The notes beneath the pieces were generated by a model. It had not been told where the DNA came from. It saw only the letters and a program-made list of their open reading frames with translations, and did not search any database. A stretch of 64,000 bases of DNA from Archegozetes longisetosus (Eukaryota > Arthropoda > Arachnida > Sarcoptiformes > Trhypochthoniidae). Of this stretch, positions 54,231-64,000 are shown piece after piece (position 1 is the stretch's first letter; every line of letters begins with the position of its first letter). Where the stretch lies: contig JAEMBT020000007.1 in the NCBI GenBank assembly GCA_018873245.2, positions 11,119,129 to 11,183,128 on the forward strand. The letters run 5' to 3'. The translations under genes were made by a program, and so were the position numbers.

Positions 54231-56476
54231 ATGGATATGTCACTCTCCAAAAGGCCCAAGTTTTTAAAGCGTAAGAAAATACTAATTTAATTATGTATTG
54301 ATGAGAACAATAATTACAACTAAATTGATAGCTTTGACTGAAAGCGGTTGGAACGAAGAAAGAAATGAAGATACCAGTGAAAACGTTAGCATTAGTTATA
54401 ACAGCAACAAATCGTTGTCTTTAGAACAACAAAGGATTCGGCTTCCGATCTATAATGTAGTCATTCATTAGTTATTATTAATTAAAACGTGAATCAATTA
54501 ACTAATTCGTTATTTGTTTTGATTAGTTTCGCGAACATATAATATACTTATTGGAAAAATATCAGACTTTAGTAATAGTTGGAGAAACTGGTTGTGGCAA
54601 AAGTACACAAATTCCTCAATTTCTTCACGAATACAAATGGACTCAAAAAGAGGACAAAAAATTAATGATTGGCATAACAGAACCGCGACGGGTGGCAGCG
54701 ACCACTTTGGCCTCGCGAGTAGCGCAAGAGAGAAATTGCGTTTTAGGTGAACAAGTTGGTTATAGTATTAGATTTGAGGAGTGCTTTCAATTGGGTTTGA
54801 CTCAAATTAAATACATGACCGAAGGAATACTTGTCAGAGAGATGATGAGCGACCCGTTGCTCACCAATTATTCAGTCATCATTGTCGATGAGGCCCACGA
54901 ACGTACTCTCTATACAGACATTTTGTTGTCTTTGCTTAAAAAGATTATTCGCAAAAGACCTGAACTGAGGATAATTGTCTCTTCAGCCACTTTAGAGGCA
55001 GAATCTATCAAAGAATATTTTAATACTAATGAAACGAGTGATCGATCAAAGGACAGCTCAACCATTATGTGTATCACAGGCAGAACTTTTCCGGTCGATA
55101 TCTATTATGTGAGCGAACCAATTGCTGATTATGTCAAAGAATCGGTTAATACTGTCATCAAAATTCATGAACATTATCCTTATGGTGATATATTAGTATT
55201 CTTGACCGGACAGGAAGAGGTGGAAAATGCGGTCTCTATTTTGTTAGATTATGCTAAAGGTTTAAAAGATAGAAGTGGCGACAAATGCAAGAAAATGTTT
55301 GTGCTGCCAATGTACGCATCGCTTCCAAGCAATGATCAAATGAAAGTTTTCGAAACATTTCCTAAAAGTGTTCGTAAAGTAGTTGTGGCCACAAACATAG
55401 CTGAAGCATCAGTTACTATAAGTGGTATCACTTATATCGTTGACTCAGGTTTTGTTAAAATGCGTTTTTATAATCCGAAAACATGTACCGATTCTCTAGT
55501 CATTGTTCCGACGTCTCAGGCATCGGCTCAACAAAGAGCAGGTCGTGCTGGAAGAACAAGAGCTGGAAATGCTTTCAGATTATATACTGAGGAAGATTTT
55601 GAACGATTAGAACCGTTTACGATTCCTGAAATACAAAGAAGCTCTTTAGCACCTGTTATACTACAACTCAAAGCTTTAGGCATTAATAATGTGGTGAAAT
55701 TTGATTTTCCGGCACAACCGCCAGAAAGACATATTATAACAGCTTTAGATCTATTGTATGCCTTAGGGGGTATTGATGACTGTGGGGCACTAACACAACC
55801 ATTAGGTCTACAGATGGCTGAATTTCCATTACATCCCATGTTTGCCAAAATGTTACTCGTTTCGAGTGAGTTCGGCTGTAGTGTTGAAGCCCTGACCATA
55901 TCAGCTATGCTTCAGGTTCAGAATATCTTCCAACAGCCGAGTAGTGGCCAGCGAGCGATTCAGGCCAGAAGAGCAAAACATTCATTTAGTGTAGAAGAAG
56001 GTGATCTAATAACATATCTGAATGTCTACAACGCTTTTATAAAGGCCGGAAAAGTCAGGAGTTGGGCCGATAAGAACTATCTTAACTATAAGGGACTCTT
56101 GAGAGCAGTTGAAGTTAGACATAGACTCGAAAGTTTATTAAATAGGTTTAAAGTCAAGTTAAAATCGTGTCAAGATGTGGATTCTGTGCGTAAGTGTATT
56201 GTGGCTGGCTTTTTCGCGAATGCCGCGTATTTGCATCACAGCGGTGTTTATCGAACTGTTAGAGGAGATCATGAACTCCACATTCATCCATCATCTGTTT
56301 TATATACACTGCCAAGACCTCCAAAATGGGTTTTATTCATAGAAGTTCTTCATACCTCTAAAGAATTTATGCGAGACATAACGACTATTGAGCCCAAATG
56401 GCTCTACGAATTGGCGCCACATTATTATGAGTTCGGAACTGATAGAGAAATTGCTGAAAGAAATCTTATGAAATAA
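54231..56476 (+). CDS. DHX35: DEAH-box RNA helicase DHX35
   Basis: ATP-dependent RNA helicase found in the spliceosomal C complex in animals. Exons 54231-54270, 54332-54456 and 54527-56476 give 704 codons plus stop, within one residue of the human length as I recall it. The N-terminus has SLSLEQQRIRLPIYN, the conserved lead-in to the helicase core. Motifs: I GETGCGKS (about residue 74), Ia TEPRRVAA, II DEAH (about 176), III SSAT, IV FLTGQEEVE, V VVATNIAEASVTI and VI QRAGRAGRTRAG. The winged-helix, ratchet and OB-fold domains follow (AEFPLHPMFAKMLL, NYKGLLRAVEVR, GDHELHIHPSSVLY). Two short exons before the large one supply the start. It converges on ZC3H3 with 205 bp between stop codons. Confidence 0.96.
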
Positions 56477-56681
56477 TTTATACATTCGTCTTATTAATAA
56501 ACTGTAATTTATATAAATAATTCAATTTACTTATTAGAAAATTCAACTTTTATTTGCATTTTTGTACAGAAATGGTACATATGTTCGTCAACTCTTGATT
56601 ACAACAAACAATATGCTCAACAAAAATGAAAAATATTTTTAAACAAAATATGTAAACACTTAATACTTACCTATAAACAAG

Positions 56682-58670
56682 TTAATCAAACAGAAATCTG
56701 GGAATAATTCTGATAGTTGGCCGACACGCTTTCTCTTCGCTATCATCGGTATCACTATCAGGACATTGGCTGTTCTCTTCATCGCTTTCAATCCAAAAGT
56801 ATTTAACTTTTTCTTTTGCTTTAGTTGGTGGCAAATCAGAACTATTTGTATCGACTTTGTCAACATTCAAGGATGACTTAGCATCAGTTTCAGAGTTATT
56901 ATCAGTAGAAAGAGGTATAAATGAAGGTAAAGGTTGGCTTTGAGTTTGACTATCATTATGATTGTGAAGCAATTGTTTGGCACTTTTGGGAGATAGAGGA
57001 TTTCTAGCTTTGCTTTTCTTTTTAACAATAGCTCCAATTGTGGTGTGAGGTAATCGACATGAGTCTCCTTTCGAACATTTGCCGTTGCGATTAAAGCCAA
57101 CGCAAACAAATACATGAGCACTTTTACACTGAAAAATACATCATTTCCATTCATAACAAGCAAAAGTTTATCAGAAACTCAATCTTACAATTCATTTTAC
57201 ATTAAAATCTTTTCTAGATTTCAACTTAGAAATACCTTAACTCCTTTCGGACAATAACCGCGAAGAAAGTCTTTACAGATTTCCGCATCAGAGTTGACCT
57301 TCACGTGACGGTAAGGACACGAATCACTACTACATCTTCCCTGAAGAAAAAACGAACAAACTGGCATTTTTTCGGGTGCGACTGCATGTGAAAAGGGACA
57401 GTCAGTGGCCTTACACGTGCCACGAATGAAACTAAAAAATCAATTCAATAAGAGTATCAAATTTAACAATCAAAACACAAATAGGAGCGAAAAGATTAAA
57501 GTTTTGCAAGTCTTTTGAGTAATTGATACAAAATTGAATCTATTCTAACCGCGAGCAGACAGCAATCTTGTCCTTATCGTGAATATACGGGCAGTTGACT
57601 CCTTGATTACATCGACCAAATCTACAGTAGAAAATACAATGTTTTTTTCGCATTTCCTTCAAATAACTTTTATGTCTTTTAGCCAATAAAATACGATTAA
57701 TGCTTGACTTAATCGCACGGTTTCGTAGTTGACGAACTCTTTCGGCGTTTGTACTGACGAAAAGTCCCGGTTTAGAGCATCGATAGGTAACACCTCCGAT
57801 GTCGAGACGAGACATTTTGCGACCTTTTGGTGTCGTCTTCTGTCCATTCGACTGGACTTGTCTTATGGTCTTTCCGTTTGCGTCCATCTCGTATTTGATG
57901 CCTCGAACTAATAGTATTTTACATTTTTGACTATTATTATTATTACTATCAATGCTATTATTAACGCTTTTATTATCTGTTACTAATTTATTAATCACTT
58001 TATTTGAGTCGTTATTACTATTGAGCGGTTCTTTCGATTGCGACGAAGTCGAAGTTGAGGAATATTTAATCTTAGTTTTTGAAATGACTTCTTTTGGCGA
58101 CAGTTTTTTGGTCAACTTATTTCGAGTCACTCTATAAGCAATTCCTCCGATTACCATAACTTTCGATTTCAATGACTTGTCTTTTGATCCATTAATTAGA
58201 TTACTGTTCGAGTTCTTGGTCTGATTGTAATTAAAATAATTAACTAAATTATTATTAGAGTAATACTTCGAATGGATTTGTGGCCGATGTCTCGTTAACC
58301 GCTTATTAATATTAATATTATTTGTGAACGAATTGACCAAATTTGTTGTCTTGAAATCCGCTTCACTAAAAGTGTTTTTCTGTTTATTATTGAATCTCAC
58401 AAATGAATATCTCGTTCTCTTAATAGTTGACGACTTGTGTTCATTATTGAACAGCTTTTTCGCGTCTTTATTAATATTATGAAAATTGGATGAGATTTGC
58501 GTCGTTTTCATTGATTTGGTTCTATCGTTATTCGATTGAGAAATACGTTTATACTTAAATAACTTCAATCTATGGTTAATATTAACCTTATTATTAAAAA
58601 TAAAATTATAATTAACTCTATTTTTAATTAAATTGTGCTTTGCGTGCAGTAAATCTGTTCTGTTGTACAT
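56682..58670 (-). CDS. ZC3H3: CCCH zinc-finger protein ZC3H3
   Basis: Nuclear protein needed for mRNA polyadenylation and export in animals (Smicl in flies and frogs). Exons in gene order: 58670-57550, 57431-57236 and 57128-56682, giving 587 codons plus stop. Residues 1-340 are Asn/Lys/Ser-rich with three copies of a short motif, VMVIGGIAYRV (171), ILLVRGIKYEM (252) and RLDIGGVTYRC (288), like the repeated G(V/I)xY motif preceding the fingers in this family. Five CCCH fingers follow: C345-x8-C-x5-C-x3-H ending CPYIH; CSRFIRGTCKATDCPFSH; CSFFLQGRCSSDSCPYRH; CKDFLRGYCPKGVKCKSAH; CVGFNRNGKCSKGDSCRLPH. The C-terminal tail is acidic and Ser-rich (WIESDEENSQCPDSDTDDSE). An intron splits the second finger after CSR. 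Confidence 0.95.
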
Positions 58671-60060
58671 TATATATATAAAAGATTTGTTTTACAATTA
58701 AATAACAAATTATTTAAATAAAAATAAAAGGAAGTAAATCACAAACAAACATAAATCAGAAAATTTTCACAAATTAAATTCAATTAAACATATGTTTGCT
58801 TTAATCGTAATTGAGGTAAACATTGATTTAAACACATTTTCTAAAAATATAATACGCATTAGTTTTAGTAATATTTAATAAAATGGAACACATTTTACAT
58901 ATTTTTCTATCACTAATCAGTTCATTTTTATCTTTCATTTTCTATCAATTGTGTAATCCTTTTGAAGATGACATTCAATGTTTGGTCTATTGATAGACCA
59001 ATCACTATTTGAAGCGCTTTTTTTAAGTACTCAATAGGTTTGAAAGTGTTCTTCTTGTCATATGAAGAAAAAACCTGTATTTAAACATTTTGCTGACCCA
59101 CAAATTCGGAGTCGGAGTGCACAGCACAGCATTTAATCAAATTGAATATATGCCTTTCCGATTAAAACCTACTGCGTAATAGTTTTAAATTTGAATTTCA
59201 AGCACTTTCACCTTATTTTATAGTAGTTTAACAAATTAACAAAATTTCGTATTAATAAAATATAGAACTTTTGCTCCAAGTTAACTACAGATTTGAACTG
59301 GGTTTGAGTTGGAGGTGCTCTTAGGGCTCTACTAGCTAAACTACTCAATCGATCTCTAAACAATACTAACCTATTGTCGAAAAAGTTGACCTCAAAGTGT
59401 TATAAAATCTAAAGATGAACAATTCTCTGTTTGATTCCGATTTAAATGTTTAACAGAAACTTCTCATAAGAGAAAAGTTATCCATCATATCGTTGAGTCA
59501 GTGCTATAATTTTCTCAAATAGCATTACAGATAAAATTGATAGCACTTACTTCTTATGTGATATAATTTAGGTAGAATTCAGATATTCAGATATGTTTTA
59601 GTAGAAAAGTTAAATCTTAAACAAAAAAGTCATTATTTTTTACTCAAAGTTTAATTTTGATCTAATATTCTTTTCGATTCTGAAAACGAGAAGTTTCTTT
59701 TCAATCTCATTAACGAGATATGCTTTGATCGATTGCTATAAATTATTAATTGATATAACACTTGAGTGTTAGTTTATTACAACTCTCTTATAGAACAGAT
59801 ACAGTCAAACGCAATATTAAGGAATAATTTGAATCATGATTTAATAATTGTTAAAATGAAAAATTCATTACAAACTTCAATTCATTTAACTGGAATAATC
59901 TTAAAGCTTGAATTAATCAGAATTAATAGTTTATTCTTTCGCCATTTATTTCTAAGATAGTCGGTCTTTGATGGACTCTACAAAACTGATTAAGATCCGT
60001 GGATCAATCTCAAGCAATTCTTTGTTCATAAAAATTGCAATTCACTTAAATTTTTTGGTT

Positions 60061-60260
60061 TACGCTTCTTCACACACCTCTTGATGATGTTCCAGAGGTT
60101 TTCAACTGGTCTATATCGAGACTATTTGATGACCACTATAATGTAACCATTAATCCATTAATTTTGCGTTTGGCTGTGCGTTCAAAAGCCAGAAATGAAC
60201 TCCATGTACATCATATCAAGAAATACCAATCCCGTGCAAACATAATATATCCCTAATGTG
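60061..60260 (-). pseudogene. Relic of a Tc1-like transposase DDE end
   Basis: The minus strand gives WSSNSLDID, then after a frame change [16 protein letters not shown], corresponding to the Tc1 signature [20 protein letters not shown] around the third catalytic position. Upstream, HSQ/TAKRKINGLMVTL resembles the HTAK...WL segment of the same family. Frameshifts and stops show it is inactive. Element ends were not found. Confidence 0.55.
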
Positions 60261-61930
60261 TGATGAAAACTAACACTTTGGTTAACGTTAATCATTTTTG
60301 CTACACTTTAGTACATTTATTCAAAGAAGTGAATGACATCCTTTCAAACTAAATCAAATAAATACTTCAGTTAAAAATAAATGTCTATAAGTCTATGAAA
60401 TATATGCTTAAAATGTGGATTGTATCACATTAATAGAAATATTTGATGAAGCTCTAGTCATTAATCATGATTAGTGAAGACAACTCTGATGTAAGATAGC
60501 TTATGATAAGTTCACTACAGCTTATAAGTTAGTCTTGAATTATATTTTATAAAGAATATATAAAATTAAACTTTAGTTTTAGTTTTAATTTATATGCAAA
60601 TAAAAGACAACTAACAGCAAGAGTTGAAGGTTTGATGGAGTACCTAAGTCCAAATCATAATAATGAGTTTTTTGAATAAAATTGAATTAAACTTGCACAA
60701 AAAATTGGTTTGATTCGTACTAGTCTTTGTGCGATACGACTTTAGTCAATGAAAATAGTTGGCCTTAATTATTGATTTGTAGGGTAGAAACTGTGATTCC
60801 AGTGCAATTTTAGTTTCACTTTTAAGTATTATCTAATGATACGATTTTTATTCATAATTCATTCTAGGCATTTTGGAGGTAATATGTCTTTTTTAACTTA
60901 GATGTTAATTAAGTTTAAACGAAAATTACATCTAAAAAGTAATTATGAATCTTCTATAGTTTAAATACATTTTTGAATGTTTATTTTTTAAATAGAAAAC
61001 TATCTTAACAAGAAATTAATGTTAGGCTATGCTGCATAACAATGATCTGTTCAATATCTTTTCTAATATAAAATACTAATTAAAATTATAGTTTGAATCA
61101 TTAAATTAAACTTGTCACATCCAAACTAGATATTTAGCAGGAGTATTATTTAATCGATCAAGAATTTCAAATGATTCACTTTTATTCAATTTCGTACATT
61201 TTAAATTTCAGTTTTCAATTTAATACGAAGACACAAAGAATCAGACCTTTAATAATCTATAGTGTTTTATTGACTGAAAATATTTTATATTCATAAAGAG
61301 TATTTTTAGTTTATATTAAATCTAATGTTGGGCGATTCCAAAGCTGCACTCTAAAGCCTTTCTATGAACAAATTCATATCACGATTACGAATAATAATGA
61401 ACTATAATATTGCAAATAAAGTTTACTATAATATTGAAACCTTGCAAAAATGAAAACAATTTTTATAACAGAATAATAGTACAGATTATTTTTATCTGTA
61501 TTTAAAGCTTTGATTGCAAGGGGGATCTCTTCTCTTTCGAAAAATGTCAAAAGGCTTATTAAAGCATTAGTATTTGCATATTGTGTTTGGCGCTTTAGTT
61601 ATTCAGATTTATTCAGTATTTTTTTAATATGAGCCTTACGTTTAAGATTATGAATATAAGAAGTATCGAACACCACCTTTAAATTGAATCGAAATTCAAA
61701 TTATTAAGAGTTTAGAACTAGCCCAGCTTTTGACATTTTTATCAATATTTAACTTGACTTCAGTACAGTTAGATATGAAGGAGAGTTTGCACCGATAATC
61801 ATTTGTATATATAAATCACTGTTATATTATTTTTTATACTATCAAAACTTGGCGATAAGACTTATCAAAGGCTTATCTCTTTATTGTTCTTCCATCAGTT
61901 CAGTAATTTAGTGAAATAAAAATTTGCATG

Positions 61931-62419
61931 TACACTCACTAATAAAAGTGTATGCAATTCAGCCCAATAGTAATTCGATAAGAATTGTAAATTTTCATAT
62001 CACTTTTTTGAACTTTCAAAAAAGTGATTATGAACTAATAAGTCGTATTCAAATTACATATAAATATAAGGCAGTCATAATTTTATTTAAAGAAGCATAT
62101 TTTTAGATTGAAATAAATATTCAAATAACCAAATAACTAAATTTAATTTATTTATATCGAGTTTGTCTGAGGCCAATAATCATCTTAAATAAATGTTATT
62201 CAGAGTTTAAATTATTCGATTATTTGAATATTTATTTGGATCTAAAAATATGCTTTCTTTAAATAAAACGATTGCCCCTTATCTGTATATAATTTGAATA
62301 CGACTTATTAGTTTGTAATATTTTGGAGGAGAAAAAAGTCATGAAATGATAAGAAAATTTAGAAGTCTTATCAAATTTACTATTAAGTTGAATTGCATGC
62401 ACTGCAGTTAGTGGATTTA
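61931..62419. mobile_element. Fold-back element with arms of about 190 bp
   Basis: The left arm (about 61,931-62,145) and right arm (about 62,212-62,419) are imperfect inverted copies. Shared blocks: ATGCAATTCA(G/A)C...TAATAGTAA, GATAAGAA/ACT-TAAATTTTC, ACTAATAAGTCGTATTCAAA, TTTATTTAAAGAA(A)GCATATTTTTAG and AAATAAATATTCAAATAA. The left terminus TACACTCACTAATAAAAGTG, with TA at both ends, resembles Tc1/mariner termini. It is non-coding and can form a very long hairpin. Classification as a Tc1/mariner-type MITE is inference; the inverted repeat is directly visible. Confidence 0.75.
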
Positions 62420-64000
62420 TTATTATCTTAATGTATGCGTTTCAGTATCTTAGTTCTAAACGCAAGTCTCAGACAAAAGATATTCAATTAGTAAATGAGG
62501 CTAAATGACTAGAACTTAATATTGAATATCAAGTTTATGGTTATGGTTTAGATTTTATTATAATTGAGAAGCCTTTGATATTAAGATAAAAAAGAGGTTC
62601 TTCTTGCAGTCAAAGCTTCACTTTTTCTATATATTGCACAATTTACTAAGAGAGTTATAGATAATCTGACTAATTCTTGATATAAGTAAACTTTATGATA
62701 TACTGGTTTTCATATAATAAATACATTACTGAAAGAAGATGTCAACTATAGATTGATATAATGTTCATGATGTGTTTTTTTATTTGAGTGAACGCTACAC
62801 CAAATTAGGTATCAAATAATTGAACCCAGCTTTTGAAGAAATGCGCTAATGGATAGGCCCTTTATTATGCTTTTATTGAATTCAATATAGAAAGTATTTT
62901 TTATGCATAATAAAGGTTTATTTGTCAACACATTTTTTTTCAAAAACTGAGCTCAACTATATGATTAAAGACAGTTTAAATGTATTCAAGTTTATGTATA
63001 AAAATTTAAAAATTGACTCAAATTCGATACTTTGAACCTTTTGTGTTTGATTAGATTGGAAAATTCGATTGATAGACAATTAGGTAGCATTTTAGAGAAT
63101 TTAAAAATCTTAAACAATTTCAAAGCTACATCTTAAGTTTTTATACTAGCGTATGAGTCTTTCAATGTAAGTTACTTATAATTAAACGCACGACAGATTG
63201 TGCTAGTTCTACAATAAAATTCTTTTCCGGTTACTAAATTTGAGATCTGGTTACCAAATTATTTTTCTTTTTGATTCATTTGATTGATATAGTATCTAGT
63301 TTATAAGAGTTGATGCCAAACATATTTAACCCTTTATAGAGTTCTCTTTATTGTTTCAATTATTTTTGATATGTCACTCGATTTCATGCTTATATTTAAC
63401 CAGATTTTAATTAAATTTCAGCTCAACTTTTAATAAAAAGCAATTGAGCAGATTTTAATAAATATTTTTATTAGAATGTCACTAAGTATAGGCAAAGCTA
63501 TTAATTTTGCAGAGTTGGTCTCGCACAAACTTTTTGAGAGTTTTGCAAATAGTTGCAACAATAATGTGGCTCAGGTTCATCAATAGAAGAATCGCATTTA
63601 GCAATAAGTCTGTATAATTGGATTAGCTGCTTTTCATCTAAATAAGTTATATTCTAGTTTCAAATGCACTTTTCCTCAATCAATTCAGTCGAGGATTAGG
63701 GTACACCTTCTACTCTAATTGAATCTATCGGGTGTTGGCGATAAAACTAACTGTAAGATTCGCAGTTAAATAATATGAGTAAATGATTCATAAAAACTCG
63801 ATACCTTTATTGACTGAATAGTAAACTTTAGAAATCTTAATTTCAACTTTTATTCTATTTTTATGAGTAATTAAACAAAAGTGTTTAAGGAGAAGAAAAA
63901 AACTGATTAAAATAAATGTTAGAAATATTTTTCGTTGCACTCCAAACAGGCTTTAACTCGTATATCACTTTATTAGATGTATTGATGAATATTTCAGGAG

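Larger units (their letters stand above)
58671..64000. other. Gene-free AT-rich region with transposon debris
   Basis: 5.3 kb without a credible exon. The left end should contain the ZC3H3 promoter. A Tc1 transposase relic (60.06 kb) and a fold-back element (61.93-62.42 kb) are listed separately. The remainder shows no structure I can name. Confidence 0.6.

Noticed and set aside
55528..55899. Minus-strand frame of 123 codons inside DHX35
   Set aside because: Antisense shadow of the conserved helicase exon.
61924..62106. Plus-strand frame of 60 codons near 62 kb
   Set aside because: It lies within the left arm of the fold-back element and has no protein features.

Overview
The window is 64 kb of AT-rich animal nuclear DNA. 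Genes are split by GT-AG introns, many only 55-80 bp, and several conserved proteins are metazoan (TBX20, CDK9, Rab2, DHX35, ZC3H3). Short introns, Asn-rich proteins and decayed Tc1/mariner and hAT elements suggest an arthropod. A mite or other small chelicerate is my best guess, but it is an inference and no marker in the window fixes the species. I see no rRNA, tRNA, CRISPR array or prokaryotic operon.

Layout. 1-19,409: a 19 kb gene-free stretch with several microsatellites (GA/CT, GT, ATA), upstream of a developmental transcription factor and probably its regulatory domain. 19,410-29,897 (+): an eight-exon TBX20 (midline/H15) gene, 718 aa, with an 18-nt microexon and a 4.7 kb intron holding a diverged tandem duplication. 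31,104-31,331 (+): an intronless ubiquitin-like protein without a GG tail and with most ubiquitin lysines replaced. 32,517-34,441 (-): methionine aminopeptidase 2, six exons. 34,915-36,365 (-): an unrecognised four-exon type I membrane protein. 37,973-38,323 (+): a small secreted or GPI-anchored candidate. 39,123-39,735 (+): a three-exon secreted glycine-rich protein. 39,943-41,675 (-): CDK9, three exons, divergent from Rab2 (42,471-44,668, +, five exons). 47,383-47,975 (+): a secreted eight-cysteine protein, three exons. 48,550-49,152: a non-autonomous hAT element with a perfect 8-bp target duplication, just upstream of an omega-class glutathione transferase (49,338-50,640, +). 51,259-52,080 (+): an intronless protein with a CxxC-x9-CxxC knuckle. 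54,231-56,476 (+): DHX35 helicase. 56,682-58,670 (-): ZC3H3, five CCCH fingers. 58,671-64,000: no gene, but a Tc1 relic and a long fold-back element.

The genes are not a pathway cluster. Most are housekeeping factors: transcription elongation (CDK9), mRNA 3' processing/export (ZC3H3), splicing (DHX35), N-terminal Met removal (MetAP2) and ER-Golgi traffic (Rab2). Lineage-restricted secreted or membrane proteins lie between them. All exon boundaries were worked out by hand from reading frame, splice dinucleotides and remembered family sequences. The conserved genes close as complete frames with totals divisible by three. The most unusual items are the ubiquitin-like protein, the T-box microexon, the hAT element beside the GST promoter, the secreted eight-Cys protein and the duplicated block in TBX20 intron 2.
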